Positions 17,694-26,876 of a stretch of DNA of 64,000 nt are shown here, piece by piece (the first letter of the stretch is position 1; the number at the start of each line of letters is the position of its first letter). The translations under genes and the position numbers were made by a program. The notes beneath the pieces were generated by a model. The model was given only the letters and a program-made list of their open reading frames with translations. It did no database searches and was not told the DNA's origin. Source of the DNA: Allokutzneria multivorans. GTDB taxonomy: Bacteria > Actinomycetota > Actinomycetes > Mycobacteriales > Pseudonocardiaceae. The DNA is taken from assembly GCF_039537405.1 (NCBI RefSeq), contig NZ_BAABAL010000005.1, forward strand, positions 930,001-994,000, read 5' to 3'.

Positions 17694-18275
17694 ATGGTCG
17701 GCGTGCAAGCCGAGGTAGAGGTCGAGCCGGGAACGCTGCTCGTCGCGACCCCCAGCCTGGTCGATCCCAATTTCCGCCGAACGGTCGTCTACGTCATAGA
17801 CCACCGCGACGAGGGCACCCTCGGCGTCGTGCTGAACAGGCCGAGCGAGATCGCCGTGCACGACGTGCTGCCGGTGTGGGGCGAGCACGCCAGCAAGCCG
17901 CAGGCGGTCTTCGTCGGCGGGCCGGTCGAGCAGAAGACGGCCCTGTGCCTGGCGGCGTTACGGGCGGGCGAGGACGTGGCGTCGCTGGACGGGCTGATCC
18001 AGGTCAGCGGGCCGGTCGCGCTGGTCGACCTGGACATCGAGCCCGAGGAGCTGATGCCCCGCGTGCGCGGCCTGCGGGTGTTCGCCGGGTACTCGGGCTG
18101 GAGCTCCGGTCAGCTGGAGGAGGAGATCGAGCGCGACGACTGGTTCGTGGTTCCCGCGCTGCCCAACGATGTGCTCAATCCCCCTGGCGCGGATCTCTGG
18201 GGCCGTGTGCTGCGTCGACAGGGAATGCCCCTGTCGCTGCTGGCCACCTACCCGGAGGACGTGAAGTGCAACTGA
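17694..18275 (+). CDS. YqgE/AlgH family protein
   Basis: 193 residues of the UPF0301 family, with the conserved LLVATPSLVDPNFRRTVVYV and GVVLNRP motifs, then FVGGPV and FAGYSGWSSGQLEEEI. The ATG at 17694 has AAGGTGAG about eight bases upstream; an upstream in-frame TTG has no site. The function of the family is not established. M. tuberculosis Rv0038 is the counterpart by order. Its stop lies inside the next gene (overlap about 10 bases), so it is coupled to the ADP-ribosylglycohydrolase. Confidence 0.92.
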   Translation: MVGVQAEVEVEPGTLLVATPSLVDPNFRRTVVYVIDHRDEGTLGVVLNRPSEIAVHDVLPVWGEHASKPQAVFVGGPVEQKTALCLAALRAGEDVASLDGLIQVSGPVALVDLDIEPEELMPRVRGLRVFAGYSGWSSGQLEEEIERDDWFVVPALPNDVLNPPGADLWGRVLRRQGMPLSLLATYPEDVKCN

Positions 18276-19303
18276 CCAAGGACCGCCTGCTGGGCTGCCT
18301 GCTCGGCGGAGCCGTCGGAGACGCGCTCGGCGCCCCGGTGGAGTTCATGTCGTTGCGCGACATCCGCAACCGCTACGGCGAGCAGGGGTCCCGCGACTTC
18401 GACGGCGCTTACCGCAGGGACGGCGGCGCGATCACCGACGACACCCAGATGACGCTGTTCACGCTGGAAGGGCTGCTGCTCTCCGACCGCGCGGGCAACC
18501 CGGTGCCGTCCGTGCTGCGCGCGTACCTTCGCTGGCTGCACACCCAGGGCTTCCCGTGGGAGGAGGTCTCGCGGTCCACGAAGGACGTCGAGCCTGAGCC
18601 CGCGGGAAAGCTGGTGCACGTGCAGGAGCTGCACAGCCAGCGCGCCCCCGGGCACACCTGCGTGACCGCCCTGCGCGCGAGCACCTACGGCAAGGTCGGC
18701 ACCACCACGGACCCGATCAACGACTCCAAGGGCTGCGGCGGGGTCATGCGCGCGGCGCCCGCCGGGATCTTCAGCTCCTACGTCAGCGACTCGTTCTGGC
18801 TGGGCTCGGCCGTCGCCGCGCTCACCCACGGACACCCCTCGGGCTACCTGTCGGCGGGCGTGTTCGCGGCCATGACGAGCCTGTTGCTGCGCGGGGCGGA
18901 CCTGCCGACCGCGCTCGACAGCGCAACGGCTGAGCTGCGCAAACACCCGCGCCACGAGGAGACGCTGAACGCGCTGACCCAGGCTCGTGCGCTCGCCGCG
19001 AGAGGAAGGCCGACGCCGGAGGACCTTGAGACGCTCGGCGGGGGCTGGGTCGGCGAGGAAGCGCTGGCGATCGCGGTCTGCTGCGCGCTCGTCGGCAAGG
19101 ACTTCGAGGACGCGCTGCTGCTGTCGGTCAACCACTCCGGGGACTCGGACTCCACCGGGGCGATCTGCGGCAACCTGCTCGGCGCCCGCGACGGCGTCGG
19201 CGTGATCCCGGTGCGCTGGCAGGCAGGTGTCGAGCTGGTCGAGGTCGTCCGCGAGATCGCCGACGACACCTACGAGCTGCTCAGCCGCCCAGCAGGGCCT
19301 TAG
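18266..19303 (+). CDS. ADP-ribosylglycohydrolase (DraG family)
   Basis: 345 residues with the DraG/ARH dinuclear Mg motifs: GGAVGDALGAPVEF near the start, TDDT at about residues 57-60, and HSGDSDSTGAI near residue 292. These enzymes remove ADP-ribose from Arg, Ser or other sites, or from small molecules and RNA. No DraT or nitrogenase gene is nearby, so the target is unknown. The GTG at 18266 overlaps yqgE and has GGAGG at 18254-18258. The 3' end overlaps the converging SdpI-like gene by 23 bases. Confidence 0.9.
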   Translation: MQLTKDRLLGCLLGGAVGDALGAPVEFMSLRDIRNRYGEQGSRDFDGAYRRDGGAITDDTQMTLFTLEGLLLSDRAGNPVPSVLRAYLRWLHTQGFPWEEVSRSTKDVEPEPAGKLVHVQELHSQRAPGHTCVTALRASTYGKVGTTTDPINDSKGCGGVMRAAPAGIFSSYVSDSFWLGSAVAALTHGHPSGYLSAGVFAAMTSLLLRGADLPTALDSATAELRKHPRHEETLNALTQARALAARGRPTPEDLETLGGGWVGEEALAIAVCCALVGKDFEDALLLSVNHSGDSDSTGAICGNLLGARDGVGVIPVRWQAGVELVEVVREIADDTYELLSRPAGP

Positions 19304-19727
19304 CGCAGCCGCCGCCGCAGCAGCCGCCGCAGCCACCGGCGGGCTTCTCCGGCACCGCCGCCGCTGCCTGGTTGCCGAGCGAACCGCCCGCCATCATCAT
19401 CCCGAACAGCCCGACGACGCCGATCACCATGATGATCACCGTGGCCAGCGCGTCGGGGACGGCGATGGCGATCCCGCCCGCGACGGCCGCGACGGCTCCG
19501 GCGGCCAGGAACGGCAGCCCGGCCACCCGGTTGGCGGCGCGGAAGGTGTCGTCGTCCCGCATGCTCGCCTCGGTGCGCACCCCGGCGAAGCGGTTGCGCG
19601 GCAGTCGGCTGAGCAGCCCGAGCGCGCCGATCACCGCGACGGCCAGCCCCGCCACGATGAGCACCGCGCCGAGCGCGGTCTGCACGATGAAGGGGGCGGG
19701 CGCGTCGATCCCAGCAGCGTTCGTCAC
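19281..19727 (-). CDS. SdpI-family membrane protein with Cys-rich tail
   Basis: 148 residues with about three hydrophobic segments. The motif RLPRNRFAGVRTEASMRDDD followed by an ANRVAG segment is the SdpI/YhfL signature. In Bacillus SdpI gives immunity to the SdpC toxin, but most actinobacterial members have no known partner. The last 20 residues are unusual: Gly/Cys-rich with four cysteines (CGGCCGGGC), perhaps a metal or redox site. The gene converges on and overlaps the DraG-type gene. Confidence 0.75.
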   Translation of the reverse strand: MTNAAGIDAPAPFIVQTALGAVLIVAGLAVAVIGALGLLSRLPRNRFAGVRTEASMRDDDTFRAANRVAGLPFLAAGAVAAVAGGIAIAVPDALATVIIMVIGVVGLFGMMMAGGSLGNQAAAAVPEKPAGGCGGCCGGGCAKALLGG

Positions 19728-19813
19728 GCCACGAGGGTAAGCGAGGGCAGGTGTCCTCTACGCTCCACCGCTCAGCAACCTTGCCGTCATCCGAATGGGG
19801 TGTGCTCCGCGTC

Positions 19814-20956
19814 ATGCTGCGACGTCTTCTCCCCGTGGCCCTCGCCACGACCACAGCGCTCCTGCTGGCCTCTGCGGCGCCCGCCTCCGCGCACTCCCCC
19901 GGGGTGCGCCTGCTGGGCGAGCACCTCGTTCCGTTCGCGCAGGACTACCAGGGCACGACGGTGGGCGGTCTCTCCGGGATCGACTACGACCCGAAGACCG
20001 GCACGTACGTCCTGATCAGCGACGACAGGTCAGACCGGCAGCCCGCGCGGTTCTACACCGCCAAGATCGACATCACCGAGGACGCCCTGCGCGGCGTCGA
20101 GATCACCGGGACCAAGCCGTTGCTCCGCGCCGATGGCAGCACCTTCCCGGCGTACGGCAAGGACCCCGCCCGGTCGACCGATCCCGAGGACATCCGGATC
20201 GACCCGTGGACCGGTGACTACTGGTGGACCAGTGAGGGAGATCGCACCACCGGGGACAAGCCGGTGCTCGTCGATCCGACCGTCGGCGCGGTCCGCAAGG
20301 ACGGCACGTTCGTCCGGCAGCTCCCCCTCGCGCCGAACCTGAAGATGTCCGCGCAGGAGGTGGGTCCGCGCCGCAACGCCGTGCTGGAGGGCCTGACCTT
20401 CGCCGCGGGCGGCTCGCTGGTGGTCAGCTCGATGGAGGGCCCGCTGATCCAGGACGGCGTCGACCCGACGCTGACCGACGGCGCGCTGTCGCGGATCACC
20501 GTCCAGGACCGCTTCGCCGGGCGGGTGCTCTCGCAGTACGCCTACCCGCTGGACAAGGTGCACGCCGCGCCGAACCCCGCGGGCGGCTTCTTCGTCAACG
20601 GTGTGGACGCGATCCTCGCGGTGAACCAGTTCGACCCGACGAAGTTCCTGGTCATGGAGCGGTCGTTCTCCACAGGCGCGACTCCGGCCAACAGCATCCG
20701 CGTCTACGAGGTGGACACCTCCGGTGCCACCGACGTGAAGCGGCTCGGCTCGCTGAAGGACGACAGGAAGCTCAAGCCGGTGCGCAAGCGCCTGCTCGTC
20801 GACCTCGCGTCGATGAAGCTGTCCACTGTGGACAACGTGGAGGGGATGAGCTGGGGCCCGCGCCTGCCCACGGGGGAGCGGACGCTCGTGCTGGTCAGCG
20901 ACGACAACTTCGCGAAGAACCAGGTGACCCAGGTGATTGCCCTGGCGGTTCGCTGA
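19814..20956 (+). CDS. Secreted esterase-like/phytase-family protein, copy 1
   Basis: About 380 residues from the ATG at 19814 (GTG at 19802 also possible). A signal peptide (LLPVALATTTALLLASAAPASA) precedes a beta-propeller-like domain of the 'esterase-like activity of phytase' family. Conserved blocks are GTTVGGLSGIDYDP, YVLISDDR, PEDIRIDPWTGDYWW, LEGLTFA and SSMEGPL. The enzymatic activity of this family is poorly defined. It is followed 45 bases later by a paralogue. Confidence 0.85.
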   Translation: MLRRLLPVALATTTALLLASAAPASAHSPGVRLLGEHLVPFAQDYQGTTVGGLSGIDYDPKTGTYVLISDDRSDRQPARFYTAKIDITEDALRGVEITGTKPLLRADGSTFPAYGKDPARSTDPEDIRIDPWTGDYWWTSEGDRTTGDKPVLVDPTVGAVRKDGTFVRQLPLAPNLKMSAQEVGPRRNAVLEGLTFAAGGSLVVSSMEGPLIQDGVDPTLTDGALSRITVQDRFAGRVLSQYAYPLDKVHAAPNPAGGFFVNGVDAILAVNQFDPTKFLVMERSFSTGATPANSIRVYEVDTSGATDVKRLGSLKDDRKLKPVRKRLLVDLASMKLSTVDNVEGMSWGPRLPTGERTLVLVSDDNFAKNQVTQVIALAVR

Positions 20957-21001
20957 ACCGGGTAGCTGCGCCGGAACGCGGCGGTCAGTTCGGTCGAGAG
21001 C

Positions 21002-22096
21002 ATGAGAACTCGATCACTGGCCGCCGCGTTCGCGTTGCTGGCCGCGTTGCTCACCCCGGCCGTCGCGAGCGCGGCGCCGGGCGTGCGCTTCCTCGGCGAG
21101 CAGGTCGTCCCGTTCAAGCTCGACTTCCAGGGAACGACGGTCGGCGGGCTCTCCGGCATCGACTACGACCCCAGGGGCGGCGAGTACGTCCTGATCAGCG
21201 ACGACCGCTCCTACCTGCAACCGGCGCGGGTCTACCGCGCGCGGATCGACATCGACAGGACCGCGCTGCGCTCGGTGCGCTTCACCGGCACCCAGCCGCT
21301 GCGCCGCCCGGACGGCTCGACCTACCCGCTGAACGGGATCGACCCCGAGGAGATCCGGGTCGACCCGTGGAGCGGTCAGTACTGGATCAGCCAGGAGGGC
21401 AACCGCGCCAACCCGACGATCCAGCCGACGATCCACCGGGCCGAGCGCACCGGGGCGCACGCGGGTGAACTCCCCCTCCCGGCGAACTACCAGGTCACGG
21501 CGGAGCGCGGCCCCCGGCAGAACCTGGTGCTCGAAGCGATCACCTTCAGCCGTCGCGGCGCGGTGCTGACCAGCGCGATGGAGGGGCCGCTGCTGGAGGA
21601 CGGCCCGGTGCCGACCACGAAGGCGGGCGCGCTCTCGCGGATCACCCTGCACTCGCGCGGCGGTGGAGTCTTCGCGCAGCACGCCTACAAGCAGGAACCG
21701 CTGTACGCGGAGTCCGATCCGAGCAGCCCGTGGCACGCGGACACCGGCGTCGCGTCGATCCTGGCCGACCCCGTCGACCCGAGCCGCTACCTGGTGCTGG
21801 AGCGGACCTACGTGCCCGGTCCGGGCTACAAGGCACGCGTCTACGAGATCTCCACGCGCGGCGCCACTGACGTGAAGGACGTGGACTCGCTGGCGAAGAC
21901 GCAGGTCAAGCCCGTGAGCAAGCGGCTGCTGCTGGATCTGGCCGAGCTGCCGATGAAGGCGGTGTTCAACATCGAGGGCATGACCTGGGGCCCGCCGCTG
22001 TCCACGGGTGAGCGGTCGTTGGTGCTGGTGGGGGACGACAACTTCACGCAGGAGGAGGCCACTCAGGTGATCGCGCTCGCGCTGCGCTGGCCGTAG
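21002..22096 (+). CDS. Secreted esterase-like/phytase-family protein, copy 2
   Basis: 364 residues with a signal peptide (cleavage near ASA-AP). It shares the same blocks as its upstream neighbour (GTTVGGLSGIDYDP, YVLISDDR, PEEIRVDPWSGQYW, LEAITF, SAMEGPLLEDG, GDDNF) and about half of its residues overall by eye, so the two are a tandem duplication that has since diverged. GAGAG lies just before the ATG. It runs toward the NagZ gene 43 bases downstream and may be co-transcribed with it. Confidence 0.87.
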   Translation: MRTRSLAAAFALLAALLTPAVASAAPGVRFLGEQVVPFKLDFQGTTVGGLSGIDYDPRGGEYVLISDDRSYLQPARVYRARIDIDRTALRSVRFTGTQPLRRPDGSTYPLNGIDPEEIRVDPWSGQYWISQEGNRANPTIQPTIHRAERTGAHAGELPLPANYQVTAERGPRQNLVLEAITFSRRGAVLTSAMEGPLLEDGPVPTTKAGALSRITLHSRGGGVFAQHAYKQEPLYAESDPSSPWHADTGVASILADPVDPSRYLVLERTYVPGPGYKARVYEISTRGATDVKDVDSLAKTQVKPVSKRLLLDLAELPMKAVFNIEGMTWGPPLSTGERSLVLVGDDNFTQEEATQVIALALRWP

Positions 22097-22139
22097 CGTC
22101 CACTCCCGGAGTTGTCAGCAACTCACCGGGAGAGTCGAC

Positions 22140-23819
22140 ATGGCGAAAAGACTTCACCTGATCGGACTCGTGACCGCGCTCTCGGTCGCCGCCGCCACCC
22201 CGGCGTCGGCGGCCGAGGAGTCGCGGATGAGCCTCGAAGAGAAGGTCGGCCAGCTCTTCGTCACCTACGCCTACGGGGCCACCGCCGACACCACCGACCC
22301 GGCGCACGTGGCCGCCAACCGCAAGGAACTCGGCGTCGACAACGCCAAGCAGCTCATCGAGAAGTACCACCTCGGCGGTGTCATCTACTTCGCGTGGGCG
22401 GGCAACACCGACAAACCCGCGCAGACCGCCGGGTTATCCAACGGGCTCCAGACCGCGTCGAAGCTGCCCCTGCTGATCAGCACCGACCAGGAGCACGGCG
22501 TGGTCTACCGCGTCGGCGAACCCGCGACGCAGTTCCCCGGCAGCATGGCGCTGGGCGCCTCGCGCTCCGCCGACCTCGCCGAGGACGCCGGACGGATCGC
22601 CGGGCGGGAGCTGCGCGCGCTGGGCATCAACCAGAACTACGCGCCCGACGCGGACGTCAACGTCAACCCGGCCAACCCGGTGATCGGCGCGCGGTCCTTC
22701 GCCGAGGACCCGAAGCTCGCTGCGCGGCTGACCGCCGCTCAGGTCGAGGGCTACCAGCGCGGCGGCGTGGTCGCGACCGCCAAGCACTTCCCCGGCCACG
22801 GCGACACCAACGTGGACAGCCACACCGGCATCCCGGTGATCAACCACAGCCGGGAGCAGTGGGAACGGCTCGACGCTCCCCCGTTTCGCGCGGCCATCGC
22901 CAGCGGCATCGACTCGATCATGACCGGCCACCTCGTCGTGCCCGCGCTCGACGCCTCCGGCGATCCGGCGACGCTGTCCGAGCCGATCATCACCGGCCTG
23001 CTCCGCGAGAAGCTGGGCTTCCGGGGCGTGGTGGTGACCGACTCGCTCGGCATGGCCGGCGTGCGACAGAAGTACGGCGACGCGCGCGTTCCGGTGCTCG
23101 CGCTGAAGGCGGGCGTCGACCAGCTGCTGAAGCCGCCGAACATCGACCTCGCCTACAACGCCGTGCTCAAGGCGGTGCGCGACGGCGAGCTGACGGAGGC
23201 GCGGATCGACGAGTCAGTGCGCCGCATCCTCAAGATGAAGCGCCAGCGCGGGTTGTTCGCCAACCGCTTCGTCGACCCGAAGCCGGTCGTGGGCATGCCC
23301 GGGAGCCTCCGCGCCGCGCAGGAGGTCGCTGATCGTGGCACGACCGTGCTGCGCAACTCGGTGTTGCCTTTGCGGGACAAGCCGTCGAAGGTCCTGGTCA
23401 CGGGGTGGGGAACGGCGGCAGAACCGGCTCCGGCCAAGCTCGGCGAGTCCCTGGCACGGCGAGGTGCGGCCACGACCGTGCTGCCGACCGGGGCGAAGCC
23501 GACGCAGGCGCAGATCGACGCGGCCGTCGCGGCTGCCGCCGACCTCAACGTCGTCATCACCAACAACGCCTCCGTCGAACAGCAACAGCTGGTCAAAGCC
23601 TTGCAGGGCACGGGGAAGCGCGTCGTGGTGATCGGCGTCCGCGAGCCCTACGAAGCCGCTTCGCTGACCGGGACGTACTTGGCCACGTACTCCTACTCGC
23701 GCCCGGCGTTGGAGTCGGCGGCTCGCGTCATCTACGGCGAGGTCGCTCCGCGCGGCAAGCTCCCCGTGACGGTGCCCGGCCACTTCGCGTTCGGCCACGG
23801 GCTGAGCTGGAGGATCTGA
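22140..23819 (+). CDS. nagZ: Exported beta-N-acetylglucosaminidase (GH3, NagZ type)
   Basis: 559 residues with a signal peptide (cleavage near ASA-AE), a GH3 catalytic barrel (about 30-380) and a C-terminal alpha/beta domain (about 410-559). The NagZ loop KHFPGHGDTNVDSH, which supplies the His-Asp acid/base pair, starts near residue 215. The nucleophile Asp lies in VVTDSLGMAGV. It removes GlcNAc from muropeptides, here outside the membrane. The stop overlaps the start of the next gene (TGATG). Bacillus NagZ is likewise encoded beside the serine hydrolase AmiE, supporting a peptidoglycan-turnover role. Confidence 0.9.
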   Translation: MAKRLHLIGLVTALSVAAATPASAAEESRMSLEEKVGQLFVTYAYGATADTTDPAHVAANRKELGVDNAKQLIEKYHLGGVIYFAWAGNTDKPAQTAGLSNGLQTASKLPLLISTDQEHGVVYRVGEPATQFPGSMALGASRSADLAEDAGRIAGRELRALGINQNYAPDADVNVNPANPVIGARSFAEDPKLAARLTAAQVEGYQRGGVVATAKHFPGHGDTNVDSHTGIPVINHSREQWERLDAPPFRAAIASGIDSIMTGHLVVPALDASGDPATLSEPIITGLLREKLGFRGVVVTDSLGMAGVRQKYGDARVPVLALKAGVDQLLKPPNIDLAYNAVLKAVRDGELTEARIDESVRRILKMKRQRGLFANRFVDPKPVVGMPGSLRAAQEVADRGTTVLRNSVLPLRDKPSKVLVTGWGTAAEPAPAKLGESLARRGAATTVLPTGAKPTQAQIDAAVAAAADLNVVITNNASVEQQQLVKALQGTGKRVVVIGVREPYEAASLTGTYLATYSYSRPALESAARVIYGEVAPRGKLPVTVPGHFAFGHGLSWRI

Positions 23820-26164
23820 TGCGCCGCCTCGTTCTCCTCGTCGTCGCGGCGCTCCTGCTCACCGGGACGGCCGCGCTCGCTTCACCTGCCGGTCTGCGGG
23901 TGCTGTCGTTCAACATCCACACCGGCATCGGCGTGGACAACCGGCTCGACCTGACCCGCGTCGCGCAGACGATCCGTGCCACCAAGGCGGATGTCGTTGG
24001 CCTGCAAGAGGTCGACGTGCACTGGTCGGAGCGGAGCAACTGGGCCGACCAGGCGTCCTCGCTCGCGTCCGCGCTGGGGATGCACGTGTTCTTCGCGCCG
24101 ATCTACGACCTCGACCCGGTGCAGGCGGGCAAACCTCGACGGCAGTTCGGTGTCGCGCTGTTGAGCCGCTTCCCGATCCTGTCGGCGGAGAACCACAAGA
24201 TCACGCGGCTTTCCACGCAGAGCGGCAATCCGGTTCCCGAGCTGATGCCAGGCTTCCCGGAGATCGTGATCGACGTCCACGGAGTGCGGACCCACGTCTA
24301 CACGACGCACCTGGACTACCGGGGCGATCCCGCTGTGCGGCGGATGCAGGTCGCGGACACGGTGAAGGTGCTCGGCCAGGACCGTGGCGCGCCGAGGATT
24401 CTCGTCGGCGACTTCAACGCGGGCCCGGACGCGCCCGAGCTTGGTCCACTGTGGACAGAGCTGAGCGACGGGTGGTCGGCGGTTCACGGGCGCTCCGGCG
24501 GGCTCACGTATCCCGTTGACCCGCCGGAGAAGCGCATCGACTACATCACCGCGTCCTCGCCTGTGCGGTTCCGGTCGATCGACGTGCTGGTCAGCCCTGT
24601 GTCCGACCACCTCCCCGTGCTCGGCGAAATCGTGCTGCCGCGACCTCGCTCGCCGTGGGGTGCGGCGAGCGAGGTGCTGCGCAAGGGAACCGCCGCCGTG
24701 CCCCCGCTCGCTCCGATCGCGAAGGACGGGCCTTATCCGGGCGGAGTCGTGCTCGGCGTTCGGGACGGCGTGATCTTCGAGCACTCCGCGTTCGGGGACG
24801 CGCTGCGGCACAACGAGACCGGCGAGCTGCCGCCTGCTTCGCGGTTGCCGATGCGGCCGGACACGATCTTCGACGTCGCGTCGATCTCCAAGCTGTTCAC
24901 CAGCGTCGTCGCGATGCAGTTCGCCGAGCGCGGGCGCATCGACCTCGACGCACCCGTGGCTCGCCACCTGCCGGAGTTCGCCGTCAACGGCAAGGAGAAC
25001 GTGACGCTCCGGCAGGTGTTGACGCACACCTCCGGGCTTCCCGCCGGGCTCGCGATCGGCTCCATCCCGACGATTCCCGAGCGGCTCGCGGCGATCTACC
25101 GCGTCGGCCTGCGCTCGGCGCCGGGAACCCGTTACGAGTACTCGGACCTGAGCCTGATCATCGTCGGCAAGGTTCTGGAGCGGGTGTCCGGGCGCGCGCT
25201 GCCGGAGCTGGTCGCTGACGGCATCACCGGGCCGCTTCGCTTGCGCGACACCATGTACACCCCGCCGTCGTCTCTGCGCAGCCGCATCGCTGCGACGCAG
25301 GTCACCGCCGCGCGCGGGCTGATCTGGGGTGTGGTGCACGACTCGACGTCCTGGAACCTCGGTGGAACCGCTGGCCACGCGGGGGTTTTCAGCACCGCCG
25401 CCGATCTCGCCGTGTTCGCGCAGATGCTGCTCAACGGCGGGCGCTACGGCTCCGCACAGGTGCTGTCGCCGGACAGCGTGCGCGCCATGACCACGAACTG
25501 GAACGCCGCGTTCGTCGGCGCCGATCGTGGGCTCGGGCTCGACATCTACAAGCACTCGTTCATGGGCGCGATGGCCGCGCCGTCGACCGTGGGGCACACC
25601 GGTTTCACGGGAACTTCGCTGGTCATCGATCCCGTGACGCGCTCGATCCTGATCTTGATGACCAACCGCGTCCACCCCACGTCGTCCGGCCCCTCCCTGA
25701 GTCCCCAGCGCCAGGCCATCGCCGACGCCGTGGCCCGATCGGTGCCCGTCCGGCCGCTGTCCGGGCCCACCGCGTGGTTGGCGACCGCGCCGACCTCCAC
25801 CTTGACGCTGCCCGTCAAGGGAGGCTCAGCCGTGGAGTTCGGCCTGTGGGTCGACACCGAACCCGGTGACACGTTCTCGTTGGAGACGTCCTCGGACGGT
25901 GTCGCGTGGCAACCGCTTCCCTTCTCGCTGCGCGATTCCGACGGCGCGTGGTCCTCGCCCGGCACCGTTTCCGGATTCCTGGGACGCTCGTGGGCGCGGG
26001 CGTCGACCACTCTGCCCGCGACCGCCGTGCATTTGCGGTGGTGGCAAAGGAACAACGCGGAAATGCAGGGGCGAGGTGTGTACGTGGACGCGATCCGGGT
26101 CGATGGGAAGCCCGTTGACGAGGCAAAACTCCTTGCTTCAGGATTCGCTCCGAGTGCTACCTAG
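23819..26164 (+). CDS. Exported fusion of EEP-family hydrolase and serine beta-lactamase-like hydrolase
   Basis: 781 residues. A signal peptide (about 1-22) is followed by an endonuclease/exonuclease/phosphatase domain (about 25-285: LSFNIHTG, LQEVD, TTHLDYRG, VGDFNAGP, SDHLPV). A class C beta-lactamase-like domain follows (about 300-645) with SISK (S355, K358), YSD (Y441) and HTG (H593). A C-terminal beta-rich domain of about 120 residues completes it. The second domain resembles AmiE, the amidase acting on MurNAc-peptides beside NagZ in Bacillus. The gene overlaps nagZ by one base. Coupled peptidoglycan cleavage is inferred. The role of the EEP domain (nuclease, sphingomyelinase-like or phosphatase) is unknown. 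Confidence 0.85.
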   Translation: MRRLVLLVVAALLLTGTAALASPAGLRVLSFNIHTGIGVDNRLDLTRVAQTIRATKADVVGLQEVDVHWSERSNWADQASSLASALGMHVFFAPIYDLDPVQAGKPRRQFGVALLSRFPILSAENHKITRLSTQSGNPVPELMPGFPEIVIDVHGVRTHVYTTHLDYRGDPAVRRMQVADTVKVLGQDRGAPRILVGDFNAGPDAPELGPLWTELSDGWSAVHGRSGGLTYPVDPPEKRIDYITASSPVRFRSIDVLVSPVSDHLPVLGEIVLPRPRSPWGAASEVLRKGTAAVPPLAPIAKDGPYPGGVVLGVRDGVIFEHSAFGDALRHNETGELPPASRLPMRPDTIFDVASISKLFTSVVAMQFAERGRIDLDAPVARHLPEFAVNGKENVTLRQVLTHTSGLPAGLAIGSIPTIPERLAAIYRVGLRSAPGTRYEYSDLSLIIVGKVLERVSGRALPELVADGITGPLRLRDTMYTPPSSLRSRIAATQVTAARGLIWGVVHDSTSWNLGGTAGHAGVFSTAADLAVFAQMLLNGGRYGSAQVLSPDSVRAMTTNWNAAFVGADRGLGLDIYKHSFMGAMAAPSTVGHTGFTGTSLVIDPVTRSILILMTNRVHPTSSGPSLSPQRQAIADAVARSVPVRPLSGPTAWLATAPTSTLTLPVKGGSAVEFGLWVDTEPGDTFSLETSSDGVAWQPLPFSLRDSDGAWSSPGTVSGFLGRSWARASTTLPATAVHLRWWQRNNAEMQGRGVYVDAIRVDGKPVDEAKLLASGFAPSAT

Positions 26165-26215
26165 AGTGCGTTTGGCTTCCCCTTTTGGCAATCGGGAGAG
26201 CGCGGGAGAATAGAC

Positions 26216-26821
26216 GTGGACGACGAAGACCAGCGAGAGGCGGTGAATGAGATGTCCAGCGCCGTGCAGTTGGGTCCCTACACCCTGGACGACTGGCTGA
26301 ACCTTGAGCCGGTGGAGGGTTACCGCGTTGAGCTTGTCGACGGGCACTACGTCATGAGCCCAGCTCCGGCCATGCTGCACAACTACGTCGCGGACGAACT
26401 GAGGGTCGTTCTGCAGAACGCGGTCAAGTGGCTCGGGCTGGTCGCGGTCACCGGGATCAACGTCCGCGTCGGCGACCGCGGCTACATTCCCGATGTCGCG
26501 GTCTGCGGGCTGACCGATTCCGTGGTGACGCCTGCCGAAGAGATCCTGCTCGCCGTGGAAGTGATGTCACCCTCGACCGTCAGGGCCGATCGACTGGAGA
26601 AACCGGCCGCGTACGCCGCCGCCGGAATCCCCCGCTACTGGCGGGTCGAGTTCTCCACGGCACGGACTCCGACGATCTTCTGCTACGAGTTGGACGGCGG
26701 TAGTTACCGGCAGGTGGCCTTCGCCGACGGCACGGCCACCGCCGAGGTGTCGGTGACGGACGAGGTCGTGGTCAAGCTGATCGTGCACGACATCCTTCCC
26801 CCGGAGCGGCGGAGCCGGTGA
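26216..26821 (+). CDS. Uma2-family (DUF820) putative endonuclease
   Basis: 201 residues with the PD-(D/E)xK-like Uma2 pattern: RVELVDGHYVMSPAP with a following His, PDVAV, then VEVMSPSTVRADRLEK and YAAAGIPRYWRV. The fold resembles restriction endonucleases. The biological role of Uma2 proteins, abundant in cyanobacteria and actinobacteria, is not settled. The GTG at 26216 has GGGAG nine bases upstream. It is a lone gene without transposase or modification partner. Confidence 0.85.
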   Translation: MDDEDQREAVNEMSSAVQLGPYTLDDWLNLEPVEGYRVELVDGHYVMSPAPAMLHNYVADELRVVLQNAVKWLGLVAVTGINVRVGDRGYIPDVAVCGLTDSVVTPAEEILLAVEVMSPSTVRADRLEKPAAYAAAGIPRYWRVEFSTARTPTIFCYELDGGSYRQVAFADGTATAEVSVTDEVVVKLIVHDILPPERRSR

Positions 26822-26876
26822 CCGGCGCGCGAGCCCGGGCGCCAAGGGGGTTGAACACGGGGAGTACTCTGAAGGT

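Noticed and set aside
18266..19303. DraG-DraT nitrogenase control
   Set aside because: No draT or nif genes in the window; the family has many other substrates.
26216..26821. Uma2 gene as part of a restriction or transposon system
   Set aside because: No methylase, transposase or inverted repeats nearby.
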